Source: Leptodactylus fallax (lineage: Eukaryota; Chordata; Amphibia; Anura; Leptodactylidae). From it: 64,000 nucleotides of DNA. The translations under genes were made by a program, and so were the position numbers. Shown piece by piece: positions 9,265 to 20,200 of this stretch. Location: NCBI GenBank assembly GCA_947044405.1, contig CAMRHE010001099.1:1-64000 (forward strand), given 5' to 3'. The number at the start of each line of letters is the position of its first letter. The stretch's first letter is position 1. The notes below the pieces were generated by a model. That model did no database searches, was not told the origin of the DNA, and saw only the letters and a program-made list of their open reading frames with translations.

Positions 9265-10226
9265 AAAATCCCAGTAAGATCTCTGAGGGAAACTTCATGT
9301 TATCAGTAAGTGATAAAGGAGAAGATGAAGATATGATGGAGCGCTCCTCAGGAGAAAACCTCATTAGCCCTAATGTACATCCAGGACATCACAGTACAGA
9401 TCCATCATATAATCCCCCGAATCATGAGGAACCTTCTGACCAATCACAGGCTGAAATTTACACAAGAGAAAAGCCATATTCATGCTCAGAATATGGGAAA
9501 TGCTTCACGGACAAATCAAGTCTTAGAAGTCACACAGGGGAGAAGACATATTCATGCTCATTATGTGGGAAATGTTTTGCAGAAAAATCAAGTCTGGTTA
9601 TCCATGAAAAAATTTTCACTGGAGAAAAGCCATATTGTTGTCCAGAATGTGGGAAATCATTTAGTCAGAAATCATACCTATCAGAACATGTGAGAATTCA
9701 CACAGGAGAGAAACCATTTACATGTTCAGAATGCGGAAAAAGTTTTACAAAAAAATCAAATCTTGTCATCCATGAGAGAATTCACACAGGAGAGAAGCCA
9801 TATTCATGTTTAGAATGTGGAAAATGTTTTATACATAAATCCCATCTTGTTATACATGAGAGAATTCACACAGGGGAGAAACCATTTTCATGTTCACTCT
9901 GTATGAAATGTTTTACAAGTACATCAGATCTTGTTCGGCATCGGAGAAGTCACACAGGAGAGAAGCCATATTCATGCTCAGAATGTAGAAAATGTTTTAC
10001 AAATAAATCAAGTCTTGTTACACATGAGAAAAGTCACACAGGAGAGAAGCCATATTCATGTTTGGAATGTGGGAAATGTTTTATTTCTAAGGCTAAACTT
10101 GGCGATCATCGGAAAATTCACACAGGAGAGAAGCCATATTCATGTTCAGAATGTGGGAAATGTTTTATTACTAAAGTCAAGCTTCAGGATCATCAGAGAA
10201 TTCACACAGGGGGGAAGCTGCTTTAA
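9265..10226 (+). CDS. C2H2 zinc-finger protein, terminal exon (partial, eroded ends)
   Basis: Probable DNA-binding nuclear transcription factor of the large amphibian C2H2 family. An acceptor (TAATCCTAACAG, AG at 9263-9264) opens the exon and the frame is open from 9267, so ATG 9297 is probably internal and upstream exons lie elsewhere. The linker has [29 protein letters not shown] and acidic runs. Nine fingers follow with TGEKPY/F linkers. Finger 1 has Tyr for the second Cys and has lost its second His by a deletion (LRSHTGEK). Finger 2 has Phe for the last His (HEKIFTGEK). Fingers 3-9 keep C-x2-C-x12-H-x3-H. TAA 10224-10226 stops the frame just as a tenth finger (CAEC..) would start, and recognisable finger sequence continues to about 10260 out of frame. 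The product could still bind DNA through seven fingers, or the locus may be decaying. It is related to the minus-strand exon at 23882-25288. Confidence 0.78.
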
Positions 10227-10533
10227 TGTGCAGAATGTGAAAATGTTTTACAGGGAAATCAGATTTTTTTCTTTATAGTTATTTTTAATTTATTAATTTT
10301 TTTGCACAAACGTACAACAAAGAAAACTGGTTCATAGAGCCATTAATAACAGGAAACCAGTACAATACAATAATCCAATCCACAAGCATAGATAGAGGAT
10401 GTACAACATACCGATCACCTCAGATCACCTACATTACAAATGGTCTGAATTGATGCACACATCAATCCAGCTGAGGCCTGACCAGACAATGCTTAATGGA
10501 CCTGTCACCAGATCTGAAAAGCTCAGTGACGTC
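10227..10533. other. 3' flank of the zinc-finger exon with relic of a tenth finger
   Basis: Bases 10227-10265 still resemble a finger (TGTGCAGAATGTG, then AAATGTTTTACAGGGAAATC) but carry a frameshift. The remaining AT-rich sequence has no clear AATAAA near the stop and no recognised repeat before the 49-bp array begins. Confidence 0.55.
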
Positions 10534-11817
10534 CATAGATAGGTTAGTGTCACCAGAACCAGCATATCACCCCAGCCCTGCACATAGATAGGTTAGTGTC
10601 ACCAGAACCAGCATATCACCTCAGCCCTGCAGATAGATAGGTTACTGTCACCAGTACCAGCATATCACCCAGCCCTGCAGATAGATAGGTTACTGCCACC
10701 AGAACCTGCATATCACCCCAGCCCTGCAGATAGATAGGTTAGTGTCACCAGAACCAGCATATCACCCCAGCCCTGCAGATAGATAGGTTAGTGTCACCAG
10801 AACCAGCATATCACCCCAGCCCTGCAGATAGATAGGTTACTGTCACCAGAACCAGCATATCACCCAGCCCTGCAGATACATAGGTTAGTGTCACCAGACC
10901 CAGCATATCACCCCAGCCCTGCAGATAGATAGGTTAGTGTCACCAGAACCAGCATATCACCCCAGCCCTGCAGATAGATAGGTTACTGTCACCAGAACCA
11001 GCATATCACCCCAGCCCTGCAGATAGATAGGTTAGTGTCACCAGAACCAGAATATCACCTCAGCCCTGCAGATAGATAGGTTAGTGTCACCAGAACCAGC
11101 ATATCACCCCAGCCCTGCAGATAGATAGGTTAGTGTCACCAGACCCAGCATATCACCCCAGCCCTGCAGATAGATAGGTTACTGTCACCAGAACCTGCAT
11201 ATCACCTCAGCCCTGCAGATAGATAGGTTAGTGTCACCAGACCCCATTATATCACCCCAGCCCTGCAGATAGATAGATTACTGTCACCAGTACCAGCATA
11301 TCACCTCAGCCCTGCAGATACATAGGTTAGTGTCACCAGACCCAGCATATCACCCCAGCCCTGCAGATAGATAGGTAACTGTCACCAGAACCAGCATATC
11401 ACCTCAGCCCTGCAGATACATAGGTTAGTGTCACCAGACCCAGCATATCACCCCAGCCCTGCAGATAGATAGGTTAGTGTCACCAGAACCGGCATATCAC
11501 CCAGCCTTGCAGATAGATAGGTTACTGTCACCAGAACCAGCATATCACCACAGCCCTGCAGATAGATAGGATACTGTCACCAGAACCAGCATATCACCCC
11601 AGCCCTGCAGATAGATAGGTTACTGTCACCAGAACCAGCATATCACCCCAGCCCTGCAGATAGATAGGTTAGTGTCACCAGAACCAGCATATCACCCCAG
11701 CCCTGCAGATAGATAGGTTATAGTGTCATCAGACCCAGCATATCACCCCAGCCCTGCAGATAGATAGGTTACTGTCACCAGAACCAGCATATCACCCCAG
11801 CCTGGCAGATAGATAGG
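10534..11817. repeat. minisatellite, 49-bp unit, about 26 copies
   Basis: The unit starts AGATAGATAGGTTAGTGTCA, continues CCAGAACCAGCATATCACCC and ends CAGCCCTGC. Most copies are 49 bp; some lack one C. Main variants are TTAGTG/TTACTG and AACCAG/ACCCAG. The array is interrupted at 11817 by an L2 LINE and a further piece of the unit appears after that LINE at 13943. Confidence 0.93.
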
Positions 11818-12075
11818 GATCATGTTTGACTCAGACCTTTCCTTCACCCCCCATATCCAATCACTCGCACGCTCATGTCATCTCCACCTCAAAAACATCT
11901 CCAGAATACGCCCTTTCCTTACCACAGATACACTAAAGACACTTATTGTTGCCCTGATTCACTCTCGCCTTGACTACTGTAACTCCTTACTAATCCGTCT
12001 TCCCCTTACTAAACTCTCCACTCTACAATCTATTCTGAATGCGGCGGCGGCCAGGCTCATCTATCAGTCTAGACG

Positions 12076-12540
12076 CTACAGCGAGGCCTCCAGTCTGTGC
12101 CGCTCACTACAGCGAGGCCTCCGGTCTGTGCCGCTCACTACAGCGAGGCCTCCGGTCTGTGCCGGACACTACAGCGAGGCCTCCGGTCTGTGCCGGTCAC
12201 TACAGCGAGGCCTCGGGTTTGTGCCGGTCACTACAGCGAGGCCTCCGGTCTGTGCCGGTCACTACAGCGAGGCCTCCGGTCTGTGCCGGTCACTACAGCG
12301 AGGCCTCCGGTCTGTGCCGGACACTACAACGAGGCCTCCAGTCTGTGCCGGTCACTACAGCGAGGCCTCCGGTCTGTGCCGGTCACTACAGCGAGGCCTC
12401 CAGTCTGTGCCGGTCACTACAGCGAGGCCTCCGGTCTGTGTCGGTCACTACAGCGAGGCCTCTGGTCTGTGCCGGTCACTACAGCGAGGCTTCCGGTCTG
12501 TGTCGGTCACTACAGCGAGGCCTCCGGTCTGTGCCAGTCA
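12076..12540 (+). repeat. 31-bp minisatellite inside the LINE ORF, exactly 15 units
   Basis: The unit begins CTACAGCGAGGCCTCCGGTC and ends TGTGCCGGTCA, 31 bp in all. The array is 465 bp, exactly 15 x 31, and is bounded by CTACA at 12076 and CTACA at 12541. The unit is a normal piece of the LINE reading frame (YSEAS.LCRSL before HWLPIQ). Fourteen extra units add 434 bp, which is not a multiple of three, so the LINE frame changes across the array. Because 31 is not divisible by three, each strand frame cycles through all three readings, giving overlapping long open frames that are not proteins. Confidence 0.93.
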
Positions 12541-12949
12541 CTACATTGGCTGCCTATTCAATACAGAATACAATATAAACTTCTCCCCTCCTCCACAAGG
12601 CTCTCCATAATGCTGCACCTCCCTACATTTCCTCCCTCATCTCTGTCTATCGCAAGCGTAAACTAGAGACACATCTTATCAGACAGGCCGATCACAGCTC
12701 CTAATGTAAACCCTTCTGTAGTTTGAATCCCTAAAACGTCCCCTCCTCTGTTCACGCTCCCGCATTACCTCACAGGATATGAGGCCGTATCAGACTAACT
12801 TTATATGTCCGGGCACCGTCTGCACGTTACAGGACACGACTGGTGACGGCTCCTACAGCTTTATATATGTGTAATGGCAGTAACCTCTATTACACAATTG
12901 TCTGACCATTGTATAAGCAATGCTACCTCCGATGTCACCCCTGCTACCT

Positions 12950-13810
12950 CCTGTGTCACCTCCTCTACCTCATAGATTGTAAGCTCTTGTGTCACCTCTA
13001 CCTCATAGATTGTAAGCTCTTGTGTCACCTCTACCTCATAGATTGTAAGCTCTTGTGTCACCTCCTCTACCTCATAGATTGTAAGCTCATGTGACATCCT
13101 CCTCTACCTCATAGATTGTAAGCTCTTGTGTCACCTCTACCTCATAGATTGTAAGCTCTTGTGTCACCTCTACCTCATAGATTGTAAGCTCTTGTGTCAC
13201 CCCCTCTACCTCATAGATTGTAAGCTCTTGTGTCACCTCTACCTCATAGATTGTAAGCTCTTGTGTCACCTCTACCTCATAGATTGTAAGCTCTTGTGTC
13301 ACCTCCTCTACCTCATAGATTGTAAGCTCTTGTGTCACCTCCTCTACCTCATAGATTGTAAGCGCTTGTGTCACCCCCTCTACCTCATAGATTGTAAGCT
13401 CTTGTGTCACCTCTACCTCATAGATTGTAAGCTCTTGTGTCACCTCTACCTCATAGATTGTAAGCTCTTGTGTCACCTCTACCTCATAGATTGTAAGCTC
13501 TTGTGTCACCTCTACCTCATAGATTGTAAGCTCTTGTGTCACCTCCTCTACCTCATAGATTGTAAGCTCTTGTGTCACCTCTACCTCATAGATTGTAAGC
13601 TCTTGTGTCACCTCTACCTCATAGATTGTAAGCTCTTGTGTCACCTCCTCTACCTCATAGATTGTAAGCTCTTGTGTCACCTCTACCTCATAGAGTGTAA
13701 GCTCTTGTGTCACCTCTACCTCATAGATTGTAAGCTCTTGTGTCACCTCCTCTACCTCATAGATTGTAAGCTCTTGTGTCACCCCCTCTACCTCATAGAG
13801 TGTAAGCTCT
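12950..13810 (+). repeat. 33/36-bp minisatellite in the LINE 3' UTR, 25 copies
   Basis: The unit is CTACCTCATAGATTGTAAGC then TCTTGTGTCACCT (33 bp), with a 36-bp form carrying an extra CCT. I count 25 copies of the AGATTGTAAGC core. The last copy runs directly into the normal L2 tail (CTCTTGTGAGCAG), so the array grew from the LINE's own 3' UTR. Both unit lengths are multiples of three, which keeps both strands open. The resulting open frames (repeats of CHLYLIDCKLL on plus, VTQELTIYEVE on minus) are artefacts. Confidence 0.93.
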
Positions 13811-13942
13811 TGTGAGCAGATCCCATTGTGTGAATTGAATATTTCTTTGTAATGTATCTTTTTTGTCAGTACTTGAATCCTACAAATTGTACAGCGCTGC
13901 GGAATATGTTGGCTCTATAGAAATAAAATGTATTATTATTAT

Positions 13943-13972
13943 GTTAGTGTCATCAGAACCAGCATATCATCC
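13943..13972. repeat. residual half-unit of the 49-bp minisatellite
   Basis: GTTAGTGTCATCAGAACCAG followed by CATATCATCC matches the 49-bp unit with two substitutions. It continues exactly where the left array stops at 11817. Confidence 0.85.
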
Positions 13973-15330
13973 TAGAGATCTCCAGCCTGGCCAATTTGGG
14001 GTAGGATATAAGTTGGAAGCAATGTTGTTATGTTTCTGAAATGTGTATCCCTCTACTCATCCCATCTCCTGCCACATTTTTAGTATCTTCTATCCTGATC
14101 TTGGGTCTCCTGGTAGATCATGGAGAGATATACTGGTGATTTTGATGGCTAGAAGTGACAGTGAAAGGAATCTCTGAGTTATCTTTGCAAACAGAGTTGG
14201 ATAATTCAGGTATTCTAGGTAGTCTTGGCTGTGACCACTCTTAATACCTGGGTACCTAATAAAGGTTTTGGCTATCAGTATTCCCTGTATTGTGTTTTAT
14301 GTGTCCAATCTGGATCCCATCCAGCATATGTCTTTCTGGGTCTTCCATAAACAAGACTTGCAAGTAATCCAGACAAATTGTTTCCTGTCCTATCAAAACC
14401 CCTCAGAATTCCTCCTGGCTATGTGGGAATTTGGCTAAAGTCTCCAATGTAATATTAAACAGGAGGAAGAAGGATAGACACTCCGGAAGGATCGCCTTCT
14501 ACAAAAGGAAAGAGGGTAGAGTTGAAGGCAGAGTTCTACACCCAAGCCTCTAGATTTCTATACATTCCTGTTACTCAAAGTTTTCAAGGCCTGTCCTAGA
14601 CACCGCCAGTTCACATCACGAAAAGCCTTTTTTTCGGCATCAACAGTGACCAGGACAGGTGTCCCTCCGACCAGCATGAGAACTATGCTTTGTCAATGAA
14701 CCATTAATAACCATTGAACAGCTGTGGATAAAGCCAATCTGGAGAGATCAAAGGTGGAGCTATGGCTGCCAATCTATTTGCATTAGTTTGCAAAGGATCT
14801 TCAGGTATGGGTAATTAAATGGGTGGTAAATTTTGGATAATCCAGAACCTTGTGACTAAGAATTGCCCAAGTAGCCATTCAGTCTGGAGGCCCTACCTGA
14901 CGGCAGTGGACCAATCACTTTCCTCAGCAGCAGATTGAGACATTCAGGTCTGCTACTTGCTCAAAAGTAATTTTAGGCAAATGTATCCTTTCCAAAATAG
15001 TACGTTCCAGTGAGTTTTCATCTGGCTCGACTTCATACAGAACAGTATAAAAATTTCCTTAAATTTGGTTGATCCCCTGCGCGGTCCATCAATAAAGAAT
15101 CATCTGTTTTTTTAACTCAGGGAATGTAATGAAAGGTCTCCTACCTGTGGCCTGTAACCTGCCAGATTTCTCTCCAAACTTGTGGAATTCCACCTCTATC
15201 TATGATTTGAGGAAACTCTCCCTCTGGTCACCTCATACATTAAAATTCTGGGCAGAAAAATTTGCCTGTGAACAGAGATCCATCCAAAGTATATCTCTTA
15301 ATTTTCATCTGGCGTACAACACTTCTTAGG
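13973..15330 (-). pseudogene. L1/Tx1-type LINE reverse transcriptase relic
   Basis: Read on the minus strand, scattered frames match the RT region of L1-clade elements in the right order. FYTVLYEVEPD and LPKITFEQVADLN lie at about 14950-15060. ANRLAAIAPPLISPDW lies at about 14735-14785. VTVDAEKKAF..VNW lies at about 14605-14655, the position of the catalytic D-A-E-K-A-F block with one extra Lys. Many stops and frameshifts break it. Sequence to about 14000 may be the thumb and C-terminal part, less certain. Its right end lies directly before the Tc1 element. Confidence 0.65.
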
Positions 15331-15337
15331 TTACATA

Positions 15338-15608
15338 CAGTACAAGCCAAAAGTTTGGACACACCTTCTCATTCCAAGGTTTTCTGTATTTTCATGACTT
15401 TAAAAATTGTAGATTCACACTGAAGGCATCAAAACTATGAATTAACACATGTGGAATTATATACTTAACCAAAAGGTGTGAAACAACTGAAAATATGTCT
15501 TATATTCTAGGTTCTTCAAAGTAGCCACCTTTTGCTTTGATTACTGCTTTGCACACTCTTGGCATTCTCTTGATGAGCTTCAAGAGGTAGTCACCTGAAA
15601 TGGTTTTC
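15338..15608 (+). repeat. left terminal inverted repeat of Tc1 (about 271 bp)
   Basis: Reverse complement of 16622-16891 with only scattered differences. The inner part (about 15510-15608) is an inverted copy of the 3' coding end of the transposase, starting at GTTCTTCAAAGTAGCCACCT. Confidence 0.9.
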
Positions 15609-15750
15609 ACTTCACAGGTGTGCCCTGTCAGGTTTAATAAGTGGGATTTCTTGCCTTATAAATGGGGTTGGGACCATCAGTTGTGTTGTTCAGAAGTCAG
15701 GTGGATACACAGCTGATAGTCCTACTGAATGGAGTGTTAGAATTTGTATT

Positions 15751-16730
15751 ATGGCAAGAAAAAAGCAGCTAAATAAAGAAAAACGAGTGGCCATCATTAC
15801 TTTAAGAAATGAAAGTCAGTCAGTCCGAAAAATTGGGAAAACTTTAAAAGTGTCCCCAAGTGCAGTGGCCAAAACCCCAGGAAAGGAAGACCAAGAGTCA
15901 CCTCTGCTGCGGAGGATAAGTTCATCCGAGTCACCAGCCTCAGAAATCGCAGGTTAACAGCAGCTCAGATTAGAGACCAGGTCAATCCCACACAGAGTTC
16001 TAGCAGCAGACACATCTCTACAACAACTGTTAAGAGGAGACTGTGTGCAGCAGGCCTTCATGGTAAAATAGCTGCTAGGAAACCACTGCTAAGGACAGGC
16101 AACAAGCACAAGAAGAACACAAGGAATGGACATTAGACCTGTGGAAATCTGGGCTTTGGTCTGATGAGTCCAAATTTGAGATCTTTGGTTCCAACCACCG
16201 TGTCTTTGTGCGACGCAGAAAGGTGAAGGAATGGACTCTACATGCCTGGTTCCCACCGTGATGCATGGAGGAGGAGGTGTGATGGTGTGGGGGGGCTTTG
16301 CTGGTGACACTGTTGGGGATTTATTCTGAACCAGCATGGTTACCACAGCATCTTGCAGCGGCATGCTATTCCATCCGGTTTGCGTTTAGTTGGACCATCA
16401 TTTATTTTTCAACAGGACAATGACCCCAAACACACCTCCAGACTGTGTAAGGGCTATTTGATCAAGAAGGAGAGTGATGGGGTGCTACACCAGATGACCT
16501 GGCCTCCACAGTCACCAGACCTGAACCCAATCCAGATGGTTTGGGGTGAGCTGGACCGCAGAGTGAAGGCAAAAGGGGCAACAACTGCTAAGCATCTCTG
16601 GGAACTCCTTCAAGACTGTTGGAAGACCATTTCAGGTGACTACCTCTTGAAGCTCATCAAGAGAATGCCAAGAGTGTGCAAAGCAGTAATCAAAGCAAAA
16701 GGTGGCTACTTTGAAGAACCTAGAATATGA
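15751..16730 (+). pseudogene. Tc1 transposase, broken
   Basis: This would be the DDE transposase that cuts and rejoins the element. The N-terminal helix-turn-helix part (from ATG 15751: KEKRVAIITLRNES, KIGKTLKVSPSAVAKT) is intact to about 15870. There the sequence jumps frame, consistent with a short deletion, and stops at 15955-15957. The middle continues out of frame (FIRVTSLRNRRLTAAQIRDQ region 15920-15980), with further gaps judged by comparison with the usual family layout near 16110 and 16325. The first catalytic Asp lies in WSDESKFEIFG (about 16158-16190). The C-terminal part (to 16730) has QQDNDPKHTS and SPDLNPIQMVWGELD: the usual NPIE Glu, third residue of the triad, is Gln. Several lesions make it inactive. 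Confidence 0.9.
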
Positions 16731-16891
16731 CATATTTTCAGTTGTTTCACACTTTTTTGTTAAGTATATAATTCCACATGTGTTAATTCATAGTTTTGAT
16801 GCCTTCAGTGTGAATCTACAATTGTTATAGTCATGAAAATACAGAAAACTCTTGGAATGAGAAGGTGTGTCCAAACTTTTGGTCTGTACTG
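16622..16891 (-). repeat. right terminal inverted repeat of Tc1 (about 270 bp)
   Basis: Partner of 15338-15608. The first about 109 bases are the transposase C-terminal coding sequence through its stop at 16728-16730, so coding and inverted repeat overlap. Confidence 0.9.
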
Positions 16892-16951
16892 TATATAGTA
16901 GGAAACTGGGAGAAGAAAGTAGAAAAGAAGGTCTAGAGAGATGTCATATAC

Positions 16952-16974
16952 ATATATATATATATATATATATA
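16952..16974. repeat. (TA)n microsatellite
   Basis: About 11 uninterrupted AT dinucleotides lie just right of the Tc1 element. Confidence 0.95.
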
Positions 16975-17201
16975 AGACCGGGTTTCGTCTATTTTCACAC
17001 CTTTGTTATGGTGACTGTTGGGAAGTAGCAGGGTTCTACTTTATTGAGGGCTGAAGTTCCTAAGTAAAGAGCTATGGTGCTTAGTATATGTTGGAGATGA
17101 GCGAACCTCTCAAGATTTGTTATGGGTTCTGGTGATTCGGGGCCAAGATTCATTTCTGGTCGAACAAGTTTGCTACTAACCACACCTTACATTGACTTAC
17201 A
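16975..17201. other. unassigned spacer
   Basis: Short unique stretch between the TA microsatellite and the 48/42-bp array; nothing recognised. Confidence 0.5.
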
Positions 17202-20200
17202 ACATAGTGTAGAACACTCTTAGGACTCCTAAGAACCTATCTATAAAACATAGTGTATGACACTGTCAGGGCTCCTAGGACTATATATCTATAATACATA
17301 GTGTATGACACTGTCAGGACTCCTAGGACTATATATCTATAATACATAGCGTATGACACTGTCAGGGCTTCTAGGACTATATACCTATAATACAAAGCGT
17401 ATGACACTGTCAGGGCTCCTAGGACTATATATCTATATGACAGTGTATGACACTGTCAGGGCTCCTAGGACTATATATCTATAATACATAGTGTATGACA
17501 TTGTCAGGGCTCCTAGGACTATATATCTATAATACATAGTGTATGACACTGTCAGGGCTCCTAGGACTATATATCTATAATACATAGTGTATGACACTGT
17601 CAGGGCTCCTAGGACTATACATCTATTATACATAGTGTATGACACTGTCAGGGCTGCTAGGACTATACATCTATAATACATAGTGTATGACACTGTCAGG
17701 GCTGCTAGGACTATACATCTATAATACATAGTGTATGACACTGTCAGGGCTCCTAGGACTATACATCTATAATACATAGTGTATGACACTGTCAGGGCTC
17801 CTAGGACTATACATCTATAATACATAGTGTATGACACTGTCAGGGCTCCTAGGACTATATAATACATAGTGTATGACACTGTCAGGGCTCCTAGGACTAT
17901 ATAATACATAGTGTATGACACTGTCAGGGCTCCTAGGACTATATATCTATAATACATAGTGTATGACACTGTCAGGGCTCCTAGGACTATATATCTATAA
18001 TACATAGTGTATGACACTGTCAGGACACCTAGGACTATACATCTATAATACATAGTGTATGACACTGTCAGGACTCCTAAGACTATACATCTATAATACA
18101 TAGTGTATGACACTGTAAGGGCTCCTAGGACTATACATCTATAATACATAGTGTATGACACTGTCAGGGCTCCTAGGACTATATAATACATAGTGTATGA
18201 CACTGTCAGGGCTCCTAGGACTATATATCTATAATACATAGTGTATGACACTGTCAGGGCTCCTAGGACTATATATCTATAATACATAGTGTATGACACT
18301 CTCAGGGCTCCTAGGACTGTATATCTATAATACATAGTGTATGACACTGTCAGGGCTGCTAGGACTATATGTATAGTACATAGTGTGTGACACTGTCAGG
18401 ACTCCTAGGACTATATATGTATAATACATAGTGTATGACACTGTCAGGGCTCCTAGGACTATATATCTATAATACATAGTGTATGACACTGTCAGGACAC
18501 CTAGGACTATATATCTATAATACATAGTGTATGACACTGTCAGGACTCCTAGGACTATATATCTATAATACATAGTGTATGACACTGTCAGGGCTCCTAG
18601 GACTATACATCTATAATACATAGTGTATGACACTGTCAGGGCTCCTAGGACTATATAATACATAGTGTATGACACTGTCAGGGCTCCTAGGACTATATAA
18701 TACATAGTGTATGACACTGTCAGGGCTCCTAGGACTATATATCTATAATACATAGTGTATGACACTGTCAGGACACCTAGGACTATACATCTATAATACA
18801 TAGTGTATGACACTGTCAGGACTCCTAAGACTATACATCTATAATACATAGTGTATGACACTGTCAGGGCTGCTAGTACTATACATCTATAATACATAGT
18901 GTATGACACTGCCAGGGCTCCTAGGACTATACATCTATAATACATAGTGTATGACACTGTCAGGGCTCCTAGGACTATATAATACATAGTGTATGACACT
19001 GTCAGGGCTCCTAGGACTATATATCTATAATACATAGTGTATGACACTGTCAGGTCTCCTAGGACTATATAATACATAGTGTATGACACTGTCAGGGCTC
19101 CTAGGACTATATATCTATAATACATAGTGTATGACACTCTCAGGGCTCCTAGAACTATATATCTATAATACATAGTGTATGACACTGTCAGGGCTCCTAG
19201 GACTATATATCTATAATACATAGTGTATGACACTGTCAGGACACCTAGGACTATACATCTATAATACATAGTGTATGACACTGTCAGGACTCCTAAGACT
19301 ATACATCTATAATACATAGTGTATGACACTGTCAGGGCTGCTAGTACTATACATCTATAATACATAGTGTATGACACTGCCAGGGCTCCTAGGACTATAC
19401 ATCTATAATACATAGTGTATGACACTGTCAGGGCTCCTAGGACTATATAATACATAGTGTATGACACTGTCAGGGCTCCTAGGACTATATATCTATAATA
19501 CATAGTGTATGACACTGTCAGGTCTCCTAGGACTATATAATACATAGTGTATGACACTGTCAGGGCTCCTAGGACTATATATCTATAATACATAGTGTAT
19601 GACACTCTCAGGGCTCCTAGAACTATATATCTATAATACATAGTGTATGACACTGTCAGGGCTCCTAGGACTATATATAATATAGTGTATGACACTGTCA
19701 GGGCTCCTAGGACTATATATCTATAATACATAGTGTATGACACTGTCAGGGCTCCTAGGACTATATATCTATAATACATAGTGTATGACACTGTCAGGAC
19801 TACTAGGACTATATATCTATAATACATAGTGTATGACACTGTCAGGGCTCCTTGGACTATATATCTATAATACATAGTGTATGACACTGTCAGGGCTCCT
19901 AGGACTATATAATACATAGTGTATGACACTGTCAGGGCTCCTAGGACTATATATCTATAATACATAGTGTATGACACTCTCAGGGCTCCTAGGACTATAC
20001 ATCTATAATACATAGTGTATGACACTGTCAGGGCTGCTAGGACTATATGTATAATACATAGTGTGTGACACTGTCAGGACTCCTAGGACTATATATGTAT
20101 AATACATAGTGTATGACACTGTCAGGGCTCCTAGGACTATATATCTATAATACATAGTGTATGACACTGTCAGGGCTGCTAGGACTATATGTATAATACA

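Larger units (their letters stand above)
11818..13942 (+). mobile_element. 5'-truncated L2-type LINE with two internally grown minisatellites
   Basis: The left part encodes the C-terminal end of a non-LTR reverse transcriptase: IMFDSDLSFTPHIQSLAR, HSRLDYCNSLL and NAAAARLIY. After a 31-bp repeat array the reading frame resumes as SLHWLPIQYRIQYKLL and runs to TAA near 12705. The right end (about 13795-13942) is an L2-type tail: ATTGTAAGCTCTTGTGAGCA, then CAGCGCTGCGGAATATGTTGG, AATAAA and a short TTA repeat. The element sits inside a 49-bp minisatellite: array sequence ends AGATAGATAGG on the left and resumes GTTAGTGTC on the right, in register, so the insertion site is nearly exact. The ORF is only a fragment and is interrupted, so the copy is inactive. 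CR1 or Rex-like assignment is less likely given the tail. Confidence 0.85.
15338..16891 (+). mobile_element. Tc1/mariner transposon, non-autonomous copy
   Basis: 1554 bp between TA dinucleotides at 15336-15337 and 16892-16893. The ends are CAGTACAAGCCAAAAGTTTG on the left and the complement CAAACTTTTGGTCTGTACTG on the right. Tc1 elements move by cut and paste into TA. The transposase inside is broken, so this copy could only move with help. The good preservation of termini compared with the neighbouring LINE relic suggests later arrival. Confidence 0.95.

Noticed and set aside
12861..13815. Repeat proteins on both strands (CHLYLIDCKLL and VTQELTIYEVE)
   Set aside because: Both come from the 33/36-bp array in the L2 3' UTR. 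Opposite strands being open together indicates a frame-compatible repeat, not genes.
15129..15329. Plus-strand 66-codon frame
   Set aside because: It is antisense to the L1/Tx1-type LINE relic and has no domain.
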